Made by a program: the position numbers and the translations under genes
Source of the DNA: Gammaproteobacteria bacterium
GTDB taxonomy: Bacteria > Pseudomonadota > Gammaproteobacteria > JAADGQ01
Reading direction: 5' to 3'
DNA length: 39,354 nt
Assembly (NCBI GenBank): GCA_015490755.1
Contig: WFXF01000074.1
Span: forward strand, 1 to 39,354
The notes under the pieces: model-generated
What the model saw: only the letters and a program-made list of their open reading frames with translations
Databases searched by the model: none
Told to the model about the DNA's origin: nothing
In this document: positions 10,309-20,085 of the stretch, in pieces
Layout of the letters: the number at the start of each line of letters is the position of its first letter
Numbering within the stretch: position 1 is the first letter of the stretch

Positions 10309-11625
10309 ATGAAACAATTAAAAAAATTAGCACTGTTGGTGAGTTGGGTGGGAATTTCCTGTTTTTTTTCGGGTGCAGGAGTCTCTGCCGAAGAGCCTGC
10401 GATTGATGCGAAAGCTACATTGCTGAATTACATTGTTGCGGTGGTGAACAGCGAAGTGATTACAGCTGTTGAACTGGAAACCCAGATGAAAGCAATGAAG
10501 CGGCAGCTCTCCCAGCAAAAAGTGATTGCGCCACCAGACAGTATATTGCGCAAGCAGCTACTGGAGCAGCAGATTATGACACGGCTTCAGCTTCAGTTGG
10601 CAAAAGAGACGGGTATTCGAGTGGATGATGATCAGCTAAATAGTACGATCAGCAATATTGCATCACAAAACAACCTCTCCTTAGCTGAATTTCGTGATGT
10701 ACTGGAGCAAGATGGTTTTGAGTTTGAAAAGTTTCGGGAAGATATTCGCAATGAAATTATCATTACTCGTCTGCGTCAGCGCCAGATTGATAGCCGGGTG
10801 AATGTAACGGAGCAAGAGGTGAATGACTATCTTGCCCATTCTAAAGCACAGGGCAATTCAAAAAGTGAGTATCACCTGGGGCATATTCTGGTCGCTACAA
10901 GCGAAGCGGCTTCACCTGAAGAGGTTAAAGAGGCTTCGCTACGAGCAGAAAAAATTCTGAAAAAATTGAAGGATGGTGCTAATTTTAAAGAGGTAGCGAT
11001 GGCGGAATCGGATGGTCAACGTGCACTGGAAGGTGGTGATTTAGGGTGGCGAAAAGGTGGGCAGCTTCCTACGCTATTTTCTGAAATTGTAATTAAAATG
11101 AAAAAAGGTGAAATCAGCCCTGTTGTACGGAGTCCGAGTGGTTTTCATATTATCAAACTGCTTGATCAACGCAATGAGCAGCAACATTTGGTGACTCAAA
11201 CAAAAGCACGGCATATTTTAATTCGTGTTGATGGAATTGAGACTGAAGAGAGTGCCCTTAAACGTCTGAATGAACTGCGCGAGCGCATATTATTTGGTGA
11301 TGATTTTGCAGAGTTGGCGCGCTCTAATTCTGATGACAAAGGTTCCGCAGCTCATGGTGGTGAGTTGGGGTGGACAAGTCCCGGAGAGATGGTGCCACTA
11401 TTTGAGAAAGCGATGAACTCTTTGAAGCCAGGTGAGGTCAGTGAACCTTTTAAAACACGCTTTGGCTGGCATATCGTTCAGGTGCTGGATCGGCGTGCTC
11501 ATAATGATACCGAAGAGTTTAAACGCTCTCAGGCCCGGCGTTTGTTACAGCAGCGTAAAGCGGAAGAAGAGTACCAAACCTGGTTGCGCCGCTTGCGTGA
11601 TGAGGCGTATGTTGAGTTGCGGTAG
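10309..11625 (+). CDS. surA: Periplasmic chaperone / peptidyl-prolyl isomerase SurA
   Basis: A 438-residue periplasmic chaperone that escorts outer-membrane beta-barrel proteins to the BAM complex. An N-terminal signal peptide ends near V-S-A-E-E (about residue 28). The SurA N-terminal chaperone domain follows. Two parvulin domains come next: about 185-285 (with G-H-I-L-V, G-G-D-L-G-W, G-F-H-I-I) and about 298-392 (with R-H-I-L-I, G-G-E-L-G-W, G-W-H-I-V). Both keep the usual parvulin landmarks. The ribosome site is weak, as expected for a gene translated from an lptD-surA transcript. It ends 24 bases before the convergent phosphatase gene, with no strong terminator in between. Confidence 0.97.
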   Translation: MKQLKKLALLVSWVGISCFFSGAGVSAEEPAIDAKATLLNYIVAVVNSEVITAVELETQMKAMKRQLSQQKVIAPPDSILRKQLLEQQIMTRLQLQLAKETGIRVDDDQLNSTISNIASQNNLSLAEFRDVLEQDGFEFEKFREDIRNEIIITRLRQRQIDSRVNVTEQEVNDYLAHSKAQGNSKSEYHLGHILVATSEAASPEEVKEASLRAEKILKKLKDGANFKEVAMAESDGQRALEGGDLGWRKGGQLPTLFSEIVIKMKKGEISPVVRSPSGFHIIKLLDQRNEQQHLVTQTKARHILIRVDGIETEESALKRLNELRERILFGDDFAELARSNSDDKGSAAHGGELGWTSPGEMVPLFEKAMNSLKPGEVSEPFKTRFGWHIVQVLDRRAHNDTEEFKRSQARRLLQQRKAEEEYQTWLRRLRDEAYVELR

Positions 11626-11649
11626 GGGCGAATCTGTGTGTGTTCGTTT

Positions 11650-12279
11650 TTATAGTCTCATTCCCGCTGTAATATTCATATAGATAAAATTATTTTGTGT
11701 TGCGCCATAATCAACACGGCTAACAGAGGCGCAGTCAATGCGTAGCTGCCGGTAGCGTTCAACAGGTATTTTCATTGCCTGGGTCAGTGCCACCCTAATG
11801 GGGCCGACATGGCAAGCGACAATGACTTTTTCACCATGATGGTCTGCGATAATTTCATTAATGGCTTGCTGGATGCGGCGTTTCATATCATGAATCGATT
11901 CGCCACCTTCAGGGTTGAAATCAGCGGGGCTTTGTTTCCAGCGCTGGTAATCTTCAGGGTATTTATTCTCGATCTCATCAAAATAGAGCCCTTCCCAGAT
12001 TCCGAAATTTCGTTCTTTTAACTTGTCATGAGTGATAATAGGCAGATTTGTTGTTTCCATAATGGCTTTTGCAGTCATTTGGCTGCGCTTGAGTGGGCTT
12101 GAGTAAATAGCTGTCGCACCGCACTCTTTCAAAAGTTCAGCTGTGGTTTGAGCCTCTTTCAATCCTTTTTTATTCAGCACAGGGTCTTCTTTGCCGTCGC
12201 AGTAAATACGCTTTCCAGGAAAATCAGGCGTACCATGACGAACAAATAATAACTGGGTTGACTCTTCTGTTTCACGCAT
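11650..12279 (-). CDS. Histidine phosphatase family protein, CobC-like
   Basis: About 209 residues of the phosphoglycerate-mutase-like superfamily. The phosphohistidine motif L-F-V-R-H-G-T-P is near residues 11-18 (H15), with S-S-P-L-K-R-S, E-R-N-F-G-I-W-E-G, G-G-E-S-I and a C-terminal C-H-V-G-P-I-R carrying the second histidine. The start at 12279 overlaps the end of cbiO by 8 bases (ATGCGTGA). The longer reading from 12525 is rejected because its first 82 residues merely translate the His-rich tail of cbiO in another frame. Being last in a cobalt/nickel importer operon fits a CobC-type alpha-ribazole phosphatase of cobalamin assembly, but general phosphatases of this family look alike. Confidence 0.82.
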   Translation of the reverse strand: MRETEESTQLLFVRHGTPDFPGKRIYCDGKEDPVLNKKGLKEAQTTAELLKECGATAIYSSPLKRSQMTAKAIMETTNLPIITHDKLKERNFGIWEGLYFDEIENKYPEDYQRWKQSPADFNPEGGESIHDMKRRIQQAINEIIADHHGEKVIVACHVGPIRVALTQAMKIPVERYRQLRIDCASVSRVDYGATQNNFIYMNITAGMRL

Positions 12280-13273
12280 CTGACTGCTTTTTATTGCTTG
12301 TTGAATGTGAATGAGGTACTTGATCATCATGGCTGTGTTCATGGCCATCGTTATGTGAATGCCCAGCATCGGAGTGCTCATGAAGATGACCGTGCTCATG
12401 TGGATGGGCATGAATGTGATAATGTACATGGCCATCTGGGCCGTGAGCATGGCGATGAGAGTGTAAAAATTTGCCGATAATTGAGCGATGCTCCTCATCC
12501 ATCTCGGCAGAGTGCAGAATGTCATGCAGCAGTTCGTGTGTCATCAATGCCAGCGGTAGTTCCAGCTTGTTTTTTTCCAGCAGTTTCCGATCGTAAAGAA
12601 TTTCGGAAGCGGGGCCTTCTTTAATAAAGCGACCTTCCGAGAGTACCAGACAGCGATCACAAACTTCCAAAGCAATATCAAGGTCATGGGTACATAATAA
12701 AATAGTATTATCAGACTGCTTTAACCATTCAATCAATTTGCGCCTGTTGAGTGGGTCCATGTTGGTTGAAGGTTCATCGAAGACCAGGATCTCAGGCTGA
12801 TATGAGAGTACCGTCGCCAGTGCCAGGCGTTTGCGTTCACCAAAAGAGAGGTGAAATGATGAGCGCTCTTCAAAGCCACCCAGCCCGACGAGTTCGAGAG
12901 AGCTTGTGACACGCTGCCTCACTACCTCTTCAGATAAACCCAGGTTGAGCGGGCCAAAGGCCACGTCATCAAATACGGTGGGGCAGAAAAGTTGGTCGTC
13001 AGGATCCTGGAAAACAATACCGACTTTACGGCGAATCTGCATCAGGTTTTCTTTGATAACTTCCATGCCATCAATATAAACATCGCCTTCAGTGGCCAGG
13101 TTAATGCCATTGAGCAGATTCATAAATGTGGATTTGCCTGCCCCGTTGGGGCCGATCAACGCAACCTTTTCGCCGGGCTTTATATCACACGAGATTCCTT
13201 TTAGAACTTCATGGCCGTCTGGATAATTAAAAAAGGCATTTTTGACCAGTATGGAGGATCTATCGTCTGACAC
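12272..13273 (-). CDS. cbiO: Energy-coupling-factor ATPase for cobalt/nickel, with a His-rich tail
   Basis: A 333-residue ABC ATPase. Walker A is G-P-N-G-A-G-K-S-T, the signature is L-S-F-G-E-R-K-R, and Walker B is [10 protein letters not shown]. It would power uptake with CbiQ and CbiM. The start is GTG at 13273 with an AGAGAG site upstream. The ATPase domain ends near residue 250. Residues 271-323 are a tail with 21 histidines in 53 positions, alternating with Ala, Gly, Asp and Glu, which makes the protein some 50 residues longer than ordinary CbiO. A metal-buffering or metal-sensing role is likely. It is separated from cbiQ by the tacAT pair and overlaps the downstream phosphatase gene by 8 bases. 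Confidence 0.9.
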   Translation of the reverse strand: MSDDRSSILVKNAFFNYPDGHEVLKGISCDIKPGEKVALIGPNGAGKSTFMNLLNGINLATEGDVYIDGMEVIKENLMQIRRKVGIVFQDPDDQLFCPTVFDDVAFGPLNLGLSEEVVRQRVTSSLELVGLGGFEERSSFHLSFGERKRLALATVLSYQPEILVFDEPSTNMDPLNRRKLIEWLKQSDNTILLCTHDLDIALEVCDRCLVLSEGRFIKEGPASEILYDRKLLEKNKLELPLALMTHELLHDILHSAEMDEEHRSIIGKFLHSHRHAHGPDGHVHYHIHAHPHEHGHLHEHSDAGHSHNDGHEHSHDDQVPHSHSTSNKKQSDA

Positions 13274-13309
13274 GTTTATCTCTCTTGCATAATTTATAAT
13301 AGAATATCA

Positions 13310-14112
<803 letters not shown>

Positions 14113-14142
14113 AATATGTTTCCCCTGTTTGTACGTATTAAA

Positions 14143-14171
14143 ATTGTACGGCAACTTAAAAGCTTATTCAA
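14143..14171 (-). promoter_or_regulatory. Predicted tacAT promoter with direct-repeat operator
   Basis: On the minus strand TTGAAT (14171-14166), a 17-base spacer and TACAAT (14148-14143) form a good sigma-70 promoter, 31 bases before the tacA start. Two copies of TTGTACG (plus strand 14129-14135 and 14144-14150), 15 bases apart, cover the -10 and the start-site region. This suits repression by a ribbon-helix-helix protein. Confidence 0.55.
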
Positions 14172-14210
14172 TACACACACCAAAACGAGCGCCATATAAC
14201 GAAATATTGA

Positions 14211-14999
14211 TTAAAACCAGCCTTGAATAGCCGGTGTAAAAAGTCCTGAAAAGTCACTGGAAACAAGGATTATGGTAATGCTTAATACGGCCACGGCTTT
14301 GATGTAATCTTTAGGCTCAGCCTGGAATTTTACTAAAGAGTGAAACTCACCTTGATAGCCTTTGGATAACATCGCTTTATAAACGCGTTCGGTACGTTCA
14401 AAGCTGCGTATGAGCAGAGTGCCTATAAAGTTACCGATCACTTTCAGCGTATAGAGGTTGGTTTTCATGACAAAACCTCGCGCTTGCATGGCGAGCTGCA
14501 TACTGCGCATCTCTTCGAGAAAGACAAAAGTATAGCGATACGTGAAAAGTAACATCTGGGTAATGATTTTAGGGCATTTCAAATGTTGCAATGCAATCAT
14601 GGAAATATCAAAGCGTGAGGTTCCAAAAACAGTAAAAGTACACATGACAATGGCCAGTGCCTTGATAAAAATAAGCGTGGCAAGGCGTAACCCCTCCCAG
14701 GCAAAAGGCAGACCAAGAACATGAAAAGCCGCTTCACCAGGGTAGCTGAAAGGCAAGATCAGAAAGAAAGGCAGTAAAAAGAAAATAATCCATTTAATTC
14801 CATGAGAAATAAAATGGTAGGGCAGCGCAGACGACCAAAGCAATACGCTGGCAAGGCAAAGCGCAATCACGGCCAGTGGCAGCGTCTTTAACAAAGCAAT
14901 GCCAAAAATCAAAATACCAAGGGATGCTATTTTCAGGCGTGGATCCCACTGTTGCAACGGGGATTGTATATGCGCAAAGCGATCAATATCGAGAGGCAC
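14211..14999 (-). CDS. cbiQ: Energy-coupling-factor transmembrane protein CbiQ
   Basis: A 262-residue EcfT-type membrane protein linking the ATPase to the substrate-binding component. It has several hydrophobic segments (about 25-60, 70-85, 105-128, 235-255). Two cytoplasmic coupling motifs are present: A-R-G at 173-175 and the related S-K-G at 212-214 within A-M-L-S-K-G-Y-Q-G. It lies 36 bases after cbiM on the same strand. The partner ATPase gene does not follow directly: a toxin-antitoxin pair sits between them. Confidence 0.92.
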   Translation of the reverse strand: MPLDIDRFAHIQSPLQQWDPRLKIASLGILIFGIALLKTLPLAVIALCLASVLLWSSALPYHFISHGIKWIIFFLLPFFLILPFSYPGEAAFHVLGLPFAWEGLRLATLIFIKALAIVMCTFTVFGTSRFDISMIALQHLKCPKIITQMLLFTYRYTFVFLEEMRSMQLAMQARGFVMKTNLYTLKVIGNFIGTLLIRSFERTERVYKAMLSKGYQGEFHSLVKFQAEPKDYIKAVAVLSITIILVSSDFSGLFTPAIQGWF

Positions 15000-15035
15000 T
15001 GTATAGTCGTCCGTTAGTTATATTGATTAAAACAG

Positions 15036-15686
15036 TCATGAATCAGCCGTGGCAGTGGTCTGAGGTACTGCTCGCTTAAGGGGTTGTTGTCCTGCCAGTA
15101 AGTCCGGTTTGGTTTTCAGCATGAAAGCGACGCAAAAGCCCGTTACAATCGCCTCAAGAACCATAACTGGAACATGTGCTCCGAGTGCGAGCCCTGCGGT
15201 GACAACAAACTCTTCACCAGTCGTCAGTAGTGCGATCGCAAGAATGATTCCGGATGAAATTGTAGCAGCTCCCCCGGCTAATCCACCAAACAAAATATCT
15301 TTGTTTTTGAATGAAAAGCGATGCCGTTGTTGCCAGACGAGGTAAGCAATTAATGCACCCCCACCGAGCATTAATGTGTTGACGCCGATAACGGTGACAC
15401 CACCATGACCAAAAAGAATGGTTTGTAAAATAATACCCAGCATGATGGCAGGAAATGCACGCCATCCAAGAACAACGCCAACCAAACCGTTCAGAATTAA
15501 ATGTACACTGCTTGGGCCTACGGGCACATGAATCAGTGATGCAATAAAAAAAACAGCCGTGATGACCGAAATTTTAGGAACTTCATCCATATCCATGTTG
15601 CGCATGGTGACATATGCCAAAGCGGCTGTGCCAACAAAGCCAGCAGCGAGAACAGGTGCGGAAAGAATACCGTCTGAAATGTGCAT
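15036..15686 (-). CDS. cbiM: Cobalt/nickel ECF importer substrate-binding protein CbiM/NikM
   Basis: A 216-residue integral membrane protein. It starts M-H-I-S-D-G, the N-terminus whose Met amine and His2 bind the metal ion in the CbiM/NikM family. A second conserved part, H-V-P-V-G-P-S-S-V-H-L-I-L-N-G, is near residues 53-67, and six or so hydrophobic segments follow. The sequence does not decide between cobalt and nickel. A GGGAG element lies upstream of the start. No small CbiN/NikN gene is found in the 36-base gap to cbiQ or elsewhere nearby. The adjacent hemL (a tetrapyrrole gene) and the CobC-like phosphatase gene favour cobalt for cobalamin, as inference. Confidence 0.92.
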   Translation of the reverse strand: MHISDGILSAPVLAAGFVGTAALAYVTMRNMDMDEVPKISVITAVFFIASLIHVPVGPSSVHLILNGLVGVVLGWRAFPAIMLGIILQTILFGHGGVTVIGVNTLMLGGGALIAYLVWQQRHRFSFKNKDILFGGLAGGAATISSGIILAIALLTTGEEFVVTAGLALGAHVPVMVLEAIVTGFCVAFMLKTKPDLLAGQQPLKRAVPQTTATADS

Positions 15687-15815
15687 CGAAGTGATTTCTC
15701 CCGAGGTTTAATGCGAGCGGGCTGTTTGTGCATACTAATCTTAATAAAGTAACACGATCACAGGTAAATCGCTACTCTTGCCCTGATGATGGGTGGAATT
15801 GTTCAACGCAATATG

Positions 15816-15855
15816 GATCAAAAAAGGCCGCATCATTAGTGTGGCCGCTTTTGAT
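15816..15855 (-). terminator. Terminator downstream of hemL
   Basis: On the minus strand an imperfect hairpin, GCGGCCACA paired with TGCGGCC through the GGCC core plus two inner pairs, is followed by TTTTTT. Flanking AAAA/TTTT extends the stem. It lies just after the hemL stop and would separate hemL from cbiM. Confidence 0.7.
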
Positions 15856-15867
15856 CTCTGAGTATTT

Positions 15868-17148
15868 TTACAGTGTTGTAAAAACTTTTTCAGCGGCTTG
15901 TAGTGTTACTTCGATTTCAGTATCACTATGCGATGCTGAAATAAATCCGGTTTCATAGGCCGAAGGAGCGAGATATACACCCTCTTGTAACATGCCATGG
16001 AAGAACAGTTTAAAGCGATCAATGTTGCATTGTGTCGCTTGGTAGAAATTTGTTACAGCTTTTTCTTCCGTAAAAAACAGGCCAAACATGCCACCGACCT
16101 GGTTATAGGTCATTGGGATACCTGCGGCTTTTGCGCGCTCTGTAATTCCGCTTGCAAGGCGCTGCGCTTGAGCCGAAAGCGTATCAAAAAATCCAGGATG
16201 CTCAATTTGAGAAAGCGTTGCCAGGCCTGCAGCCATGGCGAGAGGATTGCCTGAGAGCGTTCCTGCCTGGTAAATCGGCCCTAAGGGTGCAATCTGTTGC
16301 ATGATCTCTTTTTTTCCACCAAATGCACCGACTGGCAGCCCACCACCGATCACTTTGCCTAAAGTCGTCAGGTCGGGTTTTACGTTGTAATGCTGTTGGG
16401 CTCCGCCCAGTGACACACGAAAGCCGGTCATCACTTCATCAAAAATTAATACCGATTCGTATTGGTCGCAGATTTCGCGCAAGCCTTCCAGAAAGCCTGG
16501 AACGGGTGGAATGCAATTCATATTACCTGCAACAGGTTCAACAATAATGCCTGCAATTTGATTGCCGAGGTGTGCGAAGGTCTCTTTAACCTGATCAATA
16601 TTATTATAGTCCAGAGTGATCGTATGCTCAGCCAGCGCAACGGGTACACCGGGTGAGGTGGGAACACCTAGTGTGAGCGCTCCTGAACCGGCTTTAACCA
16701 ATAATGAGTCAGAGTGACCATGGTAGCAGCCTTCGAATTTGATGATCTTGTCACGGCCTGTAAAACCACGAGCCAAGCGGATGGCACTCATGGTGGCTTC
16801 GGTGCCGGAGTTGACCATGCGAACCAGCTCAATGGAAGGTACTAACTCGCATACTTTATCTGCCATTGTGGTTTCAATCGCGGTAGGCGCACCAAATCCG
16901 AGGCCATTTTTTATGCTGTTTTGTACGGCTTCGATGACTTTGGGGTTTGAGTGCCCTGCGATCATGGGGCCCCATGAAGCAACATAGTCGATGTAGCGCT
17001 TGTCATCTTCATCAAAAAGGTAGGCGCCTTCGCCGCGTTTGAAAAAAACCGGATCACCTCCTACCCCTTTAAACGCGCGTACAGGTGAGTTGACTCCACC
17101 AGGAATATGTTTCTGTGCTTGTTGAAACAGAGTGTGCGATTTGCTCAT
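15868..17148 (-). CDS. hemL: Glutamate-1-semialdehyde 2,1-aminomutase
   Basis: A 426-residue PLP enzyme of class III aminotransferase type. It converts glutamate-1-semialdehyde to 5-aminolevulinate in the C5 pathway to heme, siroheme and cobalamin. The PLP lysine is K265 in [10 protein letters not shown]. The F-D-E-V-M-T-G-F segment (236-243) and A-G-T-L-S-G-N-P are also present. Length is that of the family. It ends at a terminator and has its own 25-base gap from the upstream dgt gene, so it may be read from the aroK-aroB-dgt transcript. Confidence 0.97.
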   Translation of the reverse strand: MSKSHTLFQQAQKHIPGGVNSPVRAFKGVGGDPVFFKRGEGAYLFDEDDKRYIDYVASWGPMIAGHSNPKVIEAVQNSIKNGLGFGAPTAIETTMADKVCELVPSIELVRMVNSGTEATMSAIRLARGFTGRDKIIKFEGCYHGHSDSLLVKAGSGALTLGVPTSPGVPVALAEHTITLDYNNIDQVKETFAHLGNQIAGIIVEPVAGNMNCIPPVPGFLEGLREICDQYESVLIFDEVMTGFRVSLGGAQQHYNVKPDLTTLGKVIGGGLPVGAFGGKKEIMQQIAPLGPIYQAGTLSGNPLAMAAGLATLSQIEHPGFFDTLSAQAQRLASGITERAKAAGIPMTYNQVGGMFGLFFTEEKAVTNFYQATQCNIDRFKLFFHGMLQEGVYLAPSAYETGFISASHSDTEIEVTLQAAEKVFTTL

Positions 17149-17173
17149 GGTGTTTCCTTGTTAAATAATCTGT

Positions 17174-18316
17174 TCATGGGAAAAGTTTGTTGTATTCGGT
17201 GATGGCGTAACGGTCTGTCATGCCTGCAATATAGTCTGCAATGGTACGGGCACGGCCTGTCTCTCCCAAGTGTTTCTGAGTTTTATTGAGCATATTGTAA
17301 TGCTCTTGGGGAAGTAGGCGCGGATGATTCATAAATGCTTGAAACAGTGCAGAAATAATTTGCTGTGACTTGATCGTTTCACGATAGACTTTGTGGTGCT
17401 GATAAAGGTGTTGATGTAAAAACTGTTTTAAGGCGCGGTGCTGTTGTGCTATGGCATCACTGAATTTTATTAATGAATTATTATGTGTGCGGATATCGTC
17501 AATTGTTTTGGGTGATGCTTTATTAATCAAAGCGGTACTGGTGGTAATCAGGTCGGTGACCTGTCGATTAATCATGCGCCTCACAGTTTCGTGAATGGTG
17601 CGGCGTTTTGGCAGATCGGGATAGCTGTTTTTGACGACCGAATATTGTTCACTAAAAAAGGAGACTTCATTCAGTTGTTCAATGGTGATTAATCCCGCAC
17701 GTAAACCATCATCTACATCGTGATTGTTGTAAGTAATCGCATCAGCAAGGTTAGTGAGTTGTGCTTCCAGACTGGCTTGTTCATTATTTAAAAAACGTAA
17801 GCCAATATCACCCAGGAACTTTGCATTTTCTTTGGAGCAGTGTTTTAAAATTCCCTCACGGGTTTCATAAGTCAGGTTGAGGCCTGAGAATTCAGCATAT
17901 CTCTCTTCCAGCTCATCAACAACACGCAGTGATTGCAGGTTATGTTCGAAGCCGCCGTAGTCTGCCATGCACTGGTTCAGAGCTTCCTGACCAGCATGAC
18001 CAAAAGGTGTGTGGCCTAAATCATGAGCGAGTGCAATCGCTTCAACAAGATCCTCATTGAGTTTGAGCGCGCGTGCGATGGAGCGACCAATTTGTGCAAC
18101 TTCAATCGAATGGGTCAGGCGTGTGCGGTAGAGGTCGCCTTCATGGTTAACAAATACTTGGGTTTTATACTCTAAGCGCCGAAATGCAGCTGAGTGAACA
18201 ATGCGGTCACGGTCGCGCTGGTACTCTGTGCGATAGCCGGGTGCTGATTCAGAGTGATTGCGTCCCTTCGAGCAGGTCGGGCAGGCAGCATAGGGGGCGA
18301 GAGGTGAGCCATTCAT
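17174..18316 (-). CDS. dgt: dGTPase-like HD-domain triphosphohydrolase
   Basis: A 380-residue HD-domain protein of the dGTP triphosphohydrolase-like family, hydrolysing deoxynucleoside triphosphates to nucleosides plus tripolyphosphate. Metal-site landmarks are R-L-T-H-S (H69), [11 protein letters not shown] (H98-D99, H102) and the later [12 protein letters not shown] aspartate. The N-terminal C-P-T-C-S pair is noticeable. The ATG shares one base with the aroB stop (TGATG), so translation is coupled to aroB. The exact substrate preference of this shorter group differs among species. Confidence 0.93.
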   Translation of the reverse strand: MNGSPLAPYAACPTCSKGRNHSESAPGYRTEYQRDRDRIVHSAAFRRLEYKTQVFVNHEGDLYRTRLTHSIEVAQIGRSIARALKLNEDLVEAIALAHDLGHTPFGHAGQEALNQCMADYGGFEHNLQSLRVVDELEERYAEFSGLNLTYETREGILKHCSKENAKFLGDIGLRFLNNEQASLEAQLTNLADAITYNNHDVDDGLRAGLITIEQLNEVSFFSEQYSVVKNSYPDLPKRRTIHETVRRMINRQVTDLITTSTALINKASPKTIDDIRTHNNSLIKFSDAIAQQHRALKQFLHQHLYQHHKVYRETIKSQQIISALFQAFMNHPRLLPQEHYNMLNKTQKHLGETGRARTIADYIAGMTDRYAITEYNKLFP

Positions 18317-19398
18317 CAGCTTTTACAGTAATAATTCAGAGTGGCTTGCAGGTCATCAGTACGATAATCATCACTTAACACAGCATGACCAATCGCTTTG
18401 AGCAAGATCAAGCGAATGCCACTATCTACATTTTTTTTATCTACAGACATCAAAGAGAGCATTTTGCTACTGGAAAGCTCTGGGGGCGACTCCGTGGGTA
18501 GTTGAGCATTTTTTATGATCTGTTGAATGCGTTTAACCTCTTTTTGGCCAAGGTCTCCATTTAATGCGGAGAGGTGAGCGGCCATGCATATGCCTGTTGC
18601 AACGCTCTCTCCATGTAGCCATTGGCCGTAACCCATACCGGTTTCTATTGCGTGGCCGAAGGTATGCCCCAGGTTGAGCAGTGCGCGTACACCCTGTTCA
18701 GTTTCATCCATCGCTACGATATCAGCTTTGTCCTGGCAGGAGCGTTTGACGGCATAGGTGAACGCGTCATGATCTCGCTGAAGCAGTTTGTCCATATTGG
18801 CTTCGAGCCAGCTGAAAAACTCATAATCGTTGATCAGGCCATACTTGATGACTTCTGCGATGCCTGATTTGAGCTGTCGATCTTCCAGAGTGTCGAGCGT
18901 ATTGGTATCTGCAATGACGCATTGGGGCTGATAAAAAGCGCCAATCATGTTTTTCCCAAGCGGGTGGTTTACGGCTGTTTTTCCACCGACGGATGAGTCG
19001 ACCTGAGCGAGCAGGGTGGTGGGAATCTGAATGAATGGAATACCGCGTTGATAAGCTGAAGCGGCAAAGCCTGTGATGTCTCCAATCACACCACCGCCCA
19101 GTGCAACCAGGGTTGCATGGCGATTAAAGCGGTGAATTAACAACGCATCAAAAATGGAATTTAAAGTGTCCAGGTTTTTATATTGCTCACCGTCCGGCAA
19201 AATGACAGATTCAACCTGAAAATCACTGAGCGCTGCTTTGCATGGCTCCAGGTAAAGCGGAGCAATGGTTTCATTGGTGACGATCATGACTTGATTGCCA
19301 TGAATGTAAGGCCGAATCAGTTCAGCTTGGCCCAAAATATCCGTGCCGATAAAAATAGGATAACTGCGTTCTTTGAGTTCGACAGTGAGCGTTTCCAT
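18316..19398 (-). CDS. aroB: 3-dehydroquinate synthase
   Basis: A 360-residue NAD- and metal-dependent enzyme that forms 3-dehydroquinate from DAHP, the second step of the shikimate pathway. Landmarks are D-G-E-Q-Y-K-N, the NAD-loop G-G-G-V-I-G-D, the [19 protein letters not shown] segment and the zinc-binding [11 protein letters not shown]. Its ATG directly follows the aroK stop without a gap, and its stop overlaps dgt, so the three genes form a tight operon. Confidence 0.97.
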   Translation of the reverse strand: METLTVELKERSYPIFIGTDILGQAELIRPYIHGNQVMIVTNETIAPLYLEPCKAALSDFQVESVILPDGEQYKNLDTLNSIFDALLIHRFNRHATLVALGGGVIGDITGFAASAYQRGIPFIQIPTTLLAQVDSSVGGKTAVNHPLGKNMIGAFYQPQCVIADTNTLDTLEDRQLKSGIAEVIKYGLINDYEFFSWLEANMDKLLQRDHDAFTYAVKRSCQDKADIVAMDETEQGVRALLNLGHTFGHAIETGMGYGQWLHGESVATGICMAAHLSALNGDLGQKEVKRIQQIIKNAQLPTESPPELSSSKMLSLMSVDKKNVDSGIRLILLKAIGHAVLSDDYRTDDLQATLNYYCKS

Positions 19399-19941
19399 TT
19401 AATTAACCTGGGAATGGAGTGGATTACGGGTTTCATCCATCTGTTGAATGATTTGCTTGACAACTTTATGGGGTGAACCTTGATTACTATGTACTACCAG
19501 GTCCGCCGTAGATTGATACAGCGGCTCACGCTCGATCATGATTTGTTCCAGCTGCTGACGTGGATCTTTGCTCTGTAGCAGTGGTCGGTTTGAGTCATGC
19601 GCTGTGCGTTTTAACAACTGTTCAATAGGGGCGCTTAAATAAACGACAAAACCACGCAAAGAGAGTAGTGAGCGGTTTTCAGGATCCAAAACAGCTCCTC
19701 CACCTGTCGCAAGAACAATGCCTTGGCGTTCCGTTAGCTCACTAATGATTGCTGATTCACGTTTGCGAAAACCTGCTTCACCTTCAATCTCGAAGATCAG
19801 AGGAATATCCACACCCGTACGGCGTTCAATTTCATGATCGCTATCGGTAAAGTCCAAACATAGCTGTTTAGCCAGTTGTCGCCCAATTGTTGTTTTTCCA
19901 ACACCCATGGGGCCAATAAGAAATATATTTTGTATTGCCAT
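19399..19941 (-). CDS. aroK: Shikimate kinase
   Basis: A 180-residue P-loop kinase that phosphorylates shikimate. Walker [10 protein letters not shown] is at 10-18, the shikimate-binding D-S-D-H-E-I-E at 33-39, and the T-G-G-G-A-V loop near residue 80. It is the first gene of aroK-aroB-dgt. In most gammaproteobacteria aroK directly follows pilQ; here a 2.2 kb lipoprotein gene and its terminator are in between, and aroK has its own predicted promoter. Confidence 0.97.
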   Translation of the reverse strand: MAIQNIFLIGPMGVGKTTIGRQLAKQLCLDFTDSDHEIERRTGVDIPLIFEIEGEAGFRKRESAIISELTERQGIVLATGGGAVLDPENRSLLSLRGFVVYLSAPIEQLLKRTAHDSNRPLLQSKDPRQQLEQIMIEREPLYQSTADLVVHSNQGSPHKVVKQIIQQMDETRNPLHSQVN

Positions 19942-19989
19942 AGATGGAAAATACTGGGGCGAGTGGGGTAAATCAAGTGGTTTTATAAA

Positions 19990-20018
19990 AATATAGTGAA
20001 AAGGGGGGGATATGCAAA
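19990..20018 (-). promoter_or_regulatory. Predicted promoter of aroK-aroB-dgt
   Basis: On the minus strand TTTGCA (20018-20013), a 17-base spacer and TATATT (19995-19990) lie 48 bases before the aroK start and just after the terminator of the upstream gene. Confidence 0.45.
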
Positions 20019-20026
20019 TTATGAAT

Positions 20027-20060
20027 GAAAAAAGCCCACTGTTTTGAATGCAGTGGGCTT
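20027..20060 (-). terminator. Terminator of the Ig-like lipoprotein gene
   Basis: A perfect 10-base stem (20032-20041 with 20051-20060) has a 9-base loop, followed on the minus strand by a run of T. It ends the transcript entering from 20086-22257 and isolates aroK from the pil cluster. Confidence 0.88.
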
Positions 20061-20085
20061 GCGATGGGGGATCTGTTGTTAAATT

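Noticed and set aside
9829-10317. 162-residue minus-strand frame opposite the end of lptD
   Set aside because: It lies entirely opposite a well-supported barrel sequence, lacks domain features and has a composition expected of an antisense frame.
11626-11665. Terminator between surA and the phosphatase gene
   Set aside because: Only a four-base CGAA/TTCG stem before a T run can be drawn.
12280-12525. N-terminal extension of the histidine phosphatase up to an ATG at 12525
   Set aside because: The extra 82 residues come from reading the His codons of the cbiO tail in another frame, giving a Met- and Ile-rich stretch without family resemblance. The phosphatase domain starts right after 12279.
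15687-15815. Cobalamin or nickel/cobalt riboswitch before cbiM
   Set aside because: The leader is about 130 bases, but I could not find a B12-box-like segment or the conserved parts of a NiCo riboswitch. A covariance-model search would decide.
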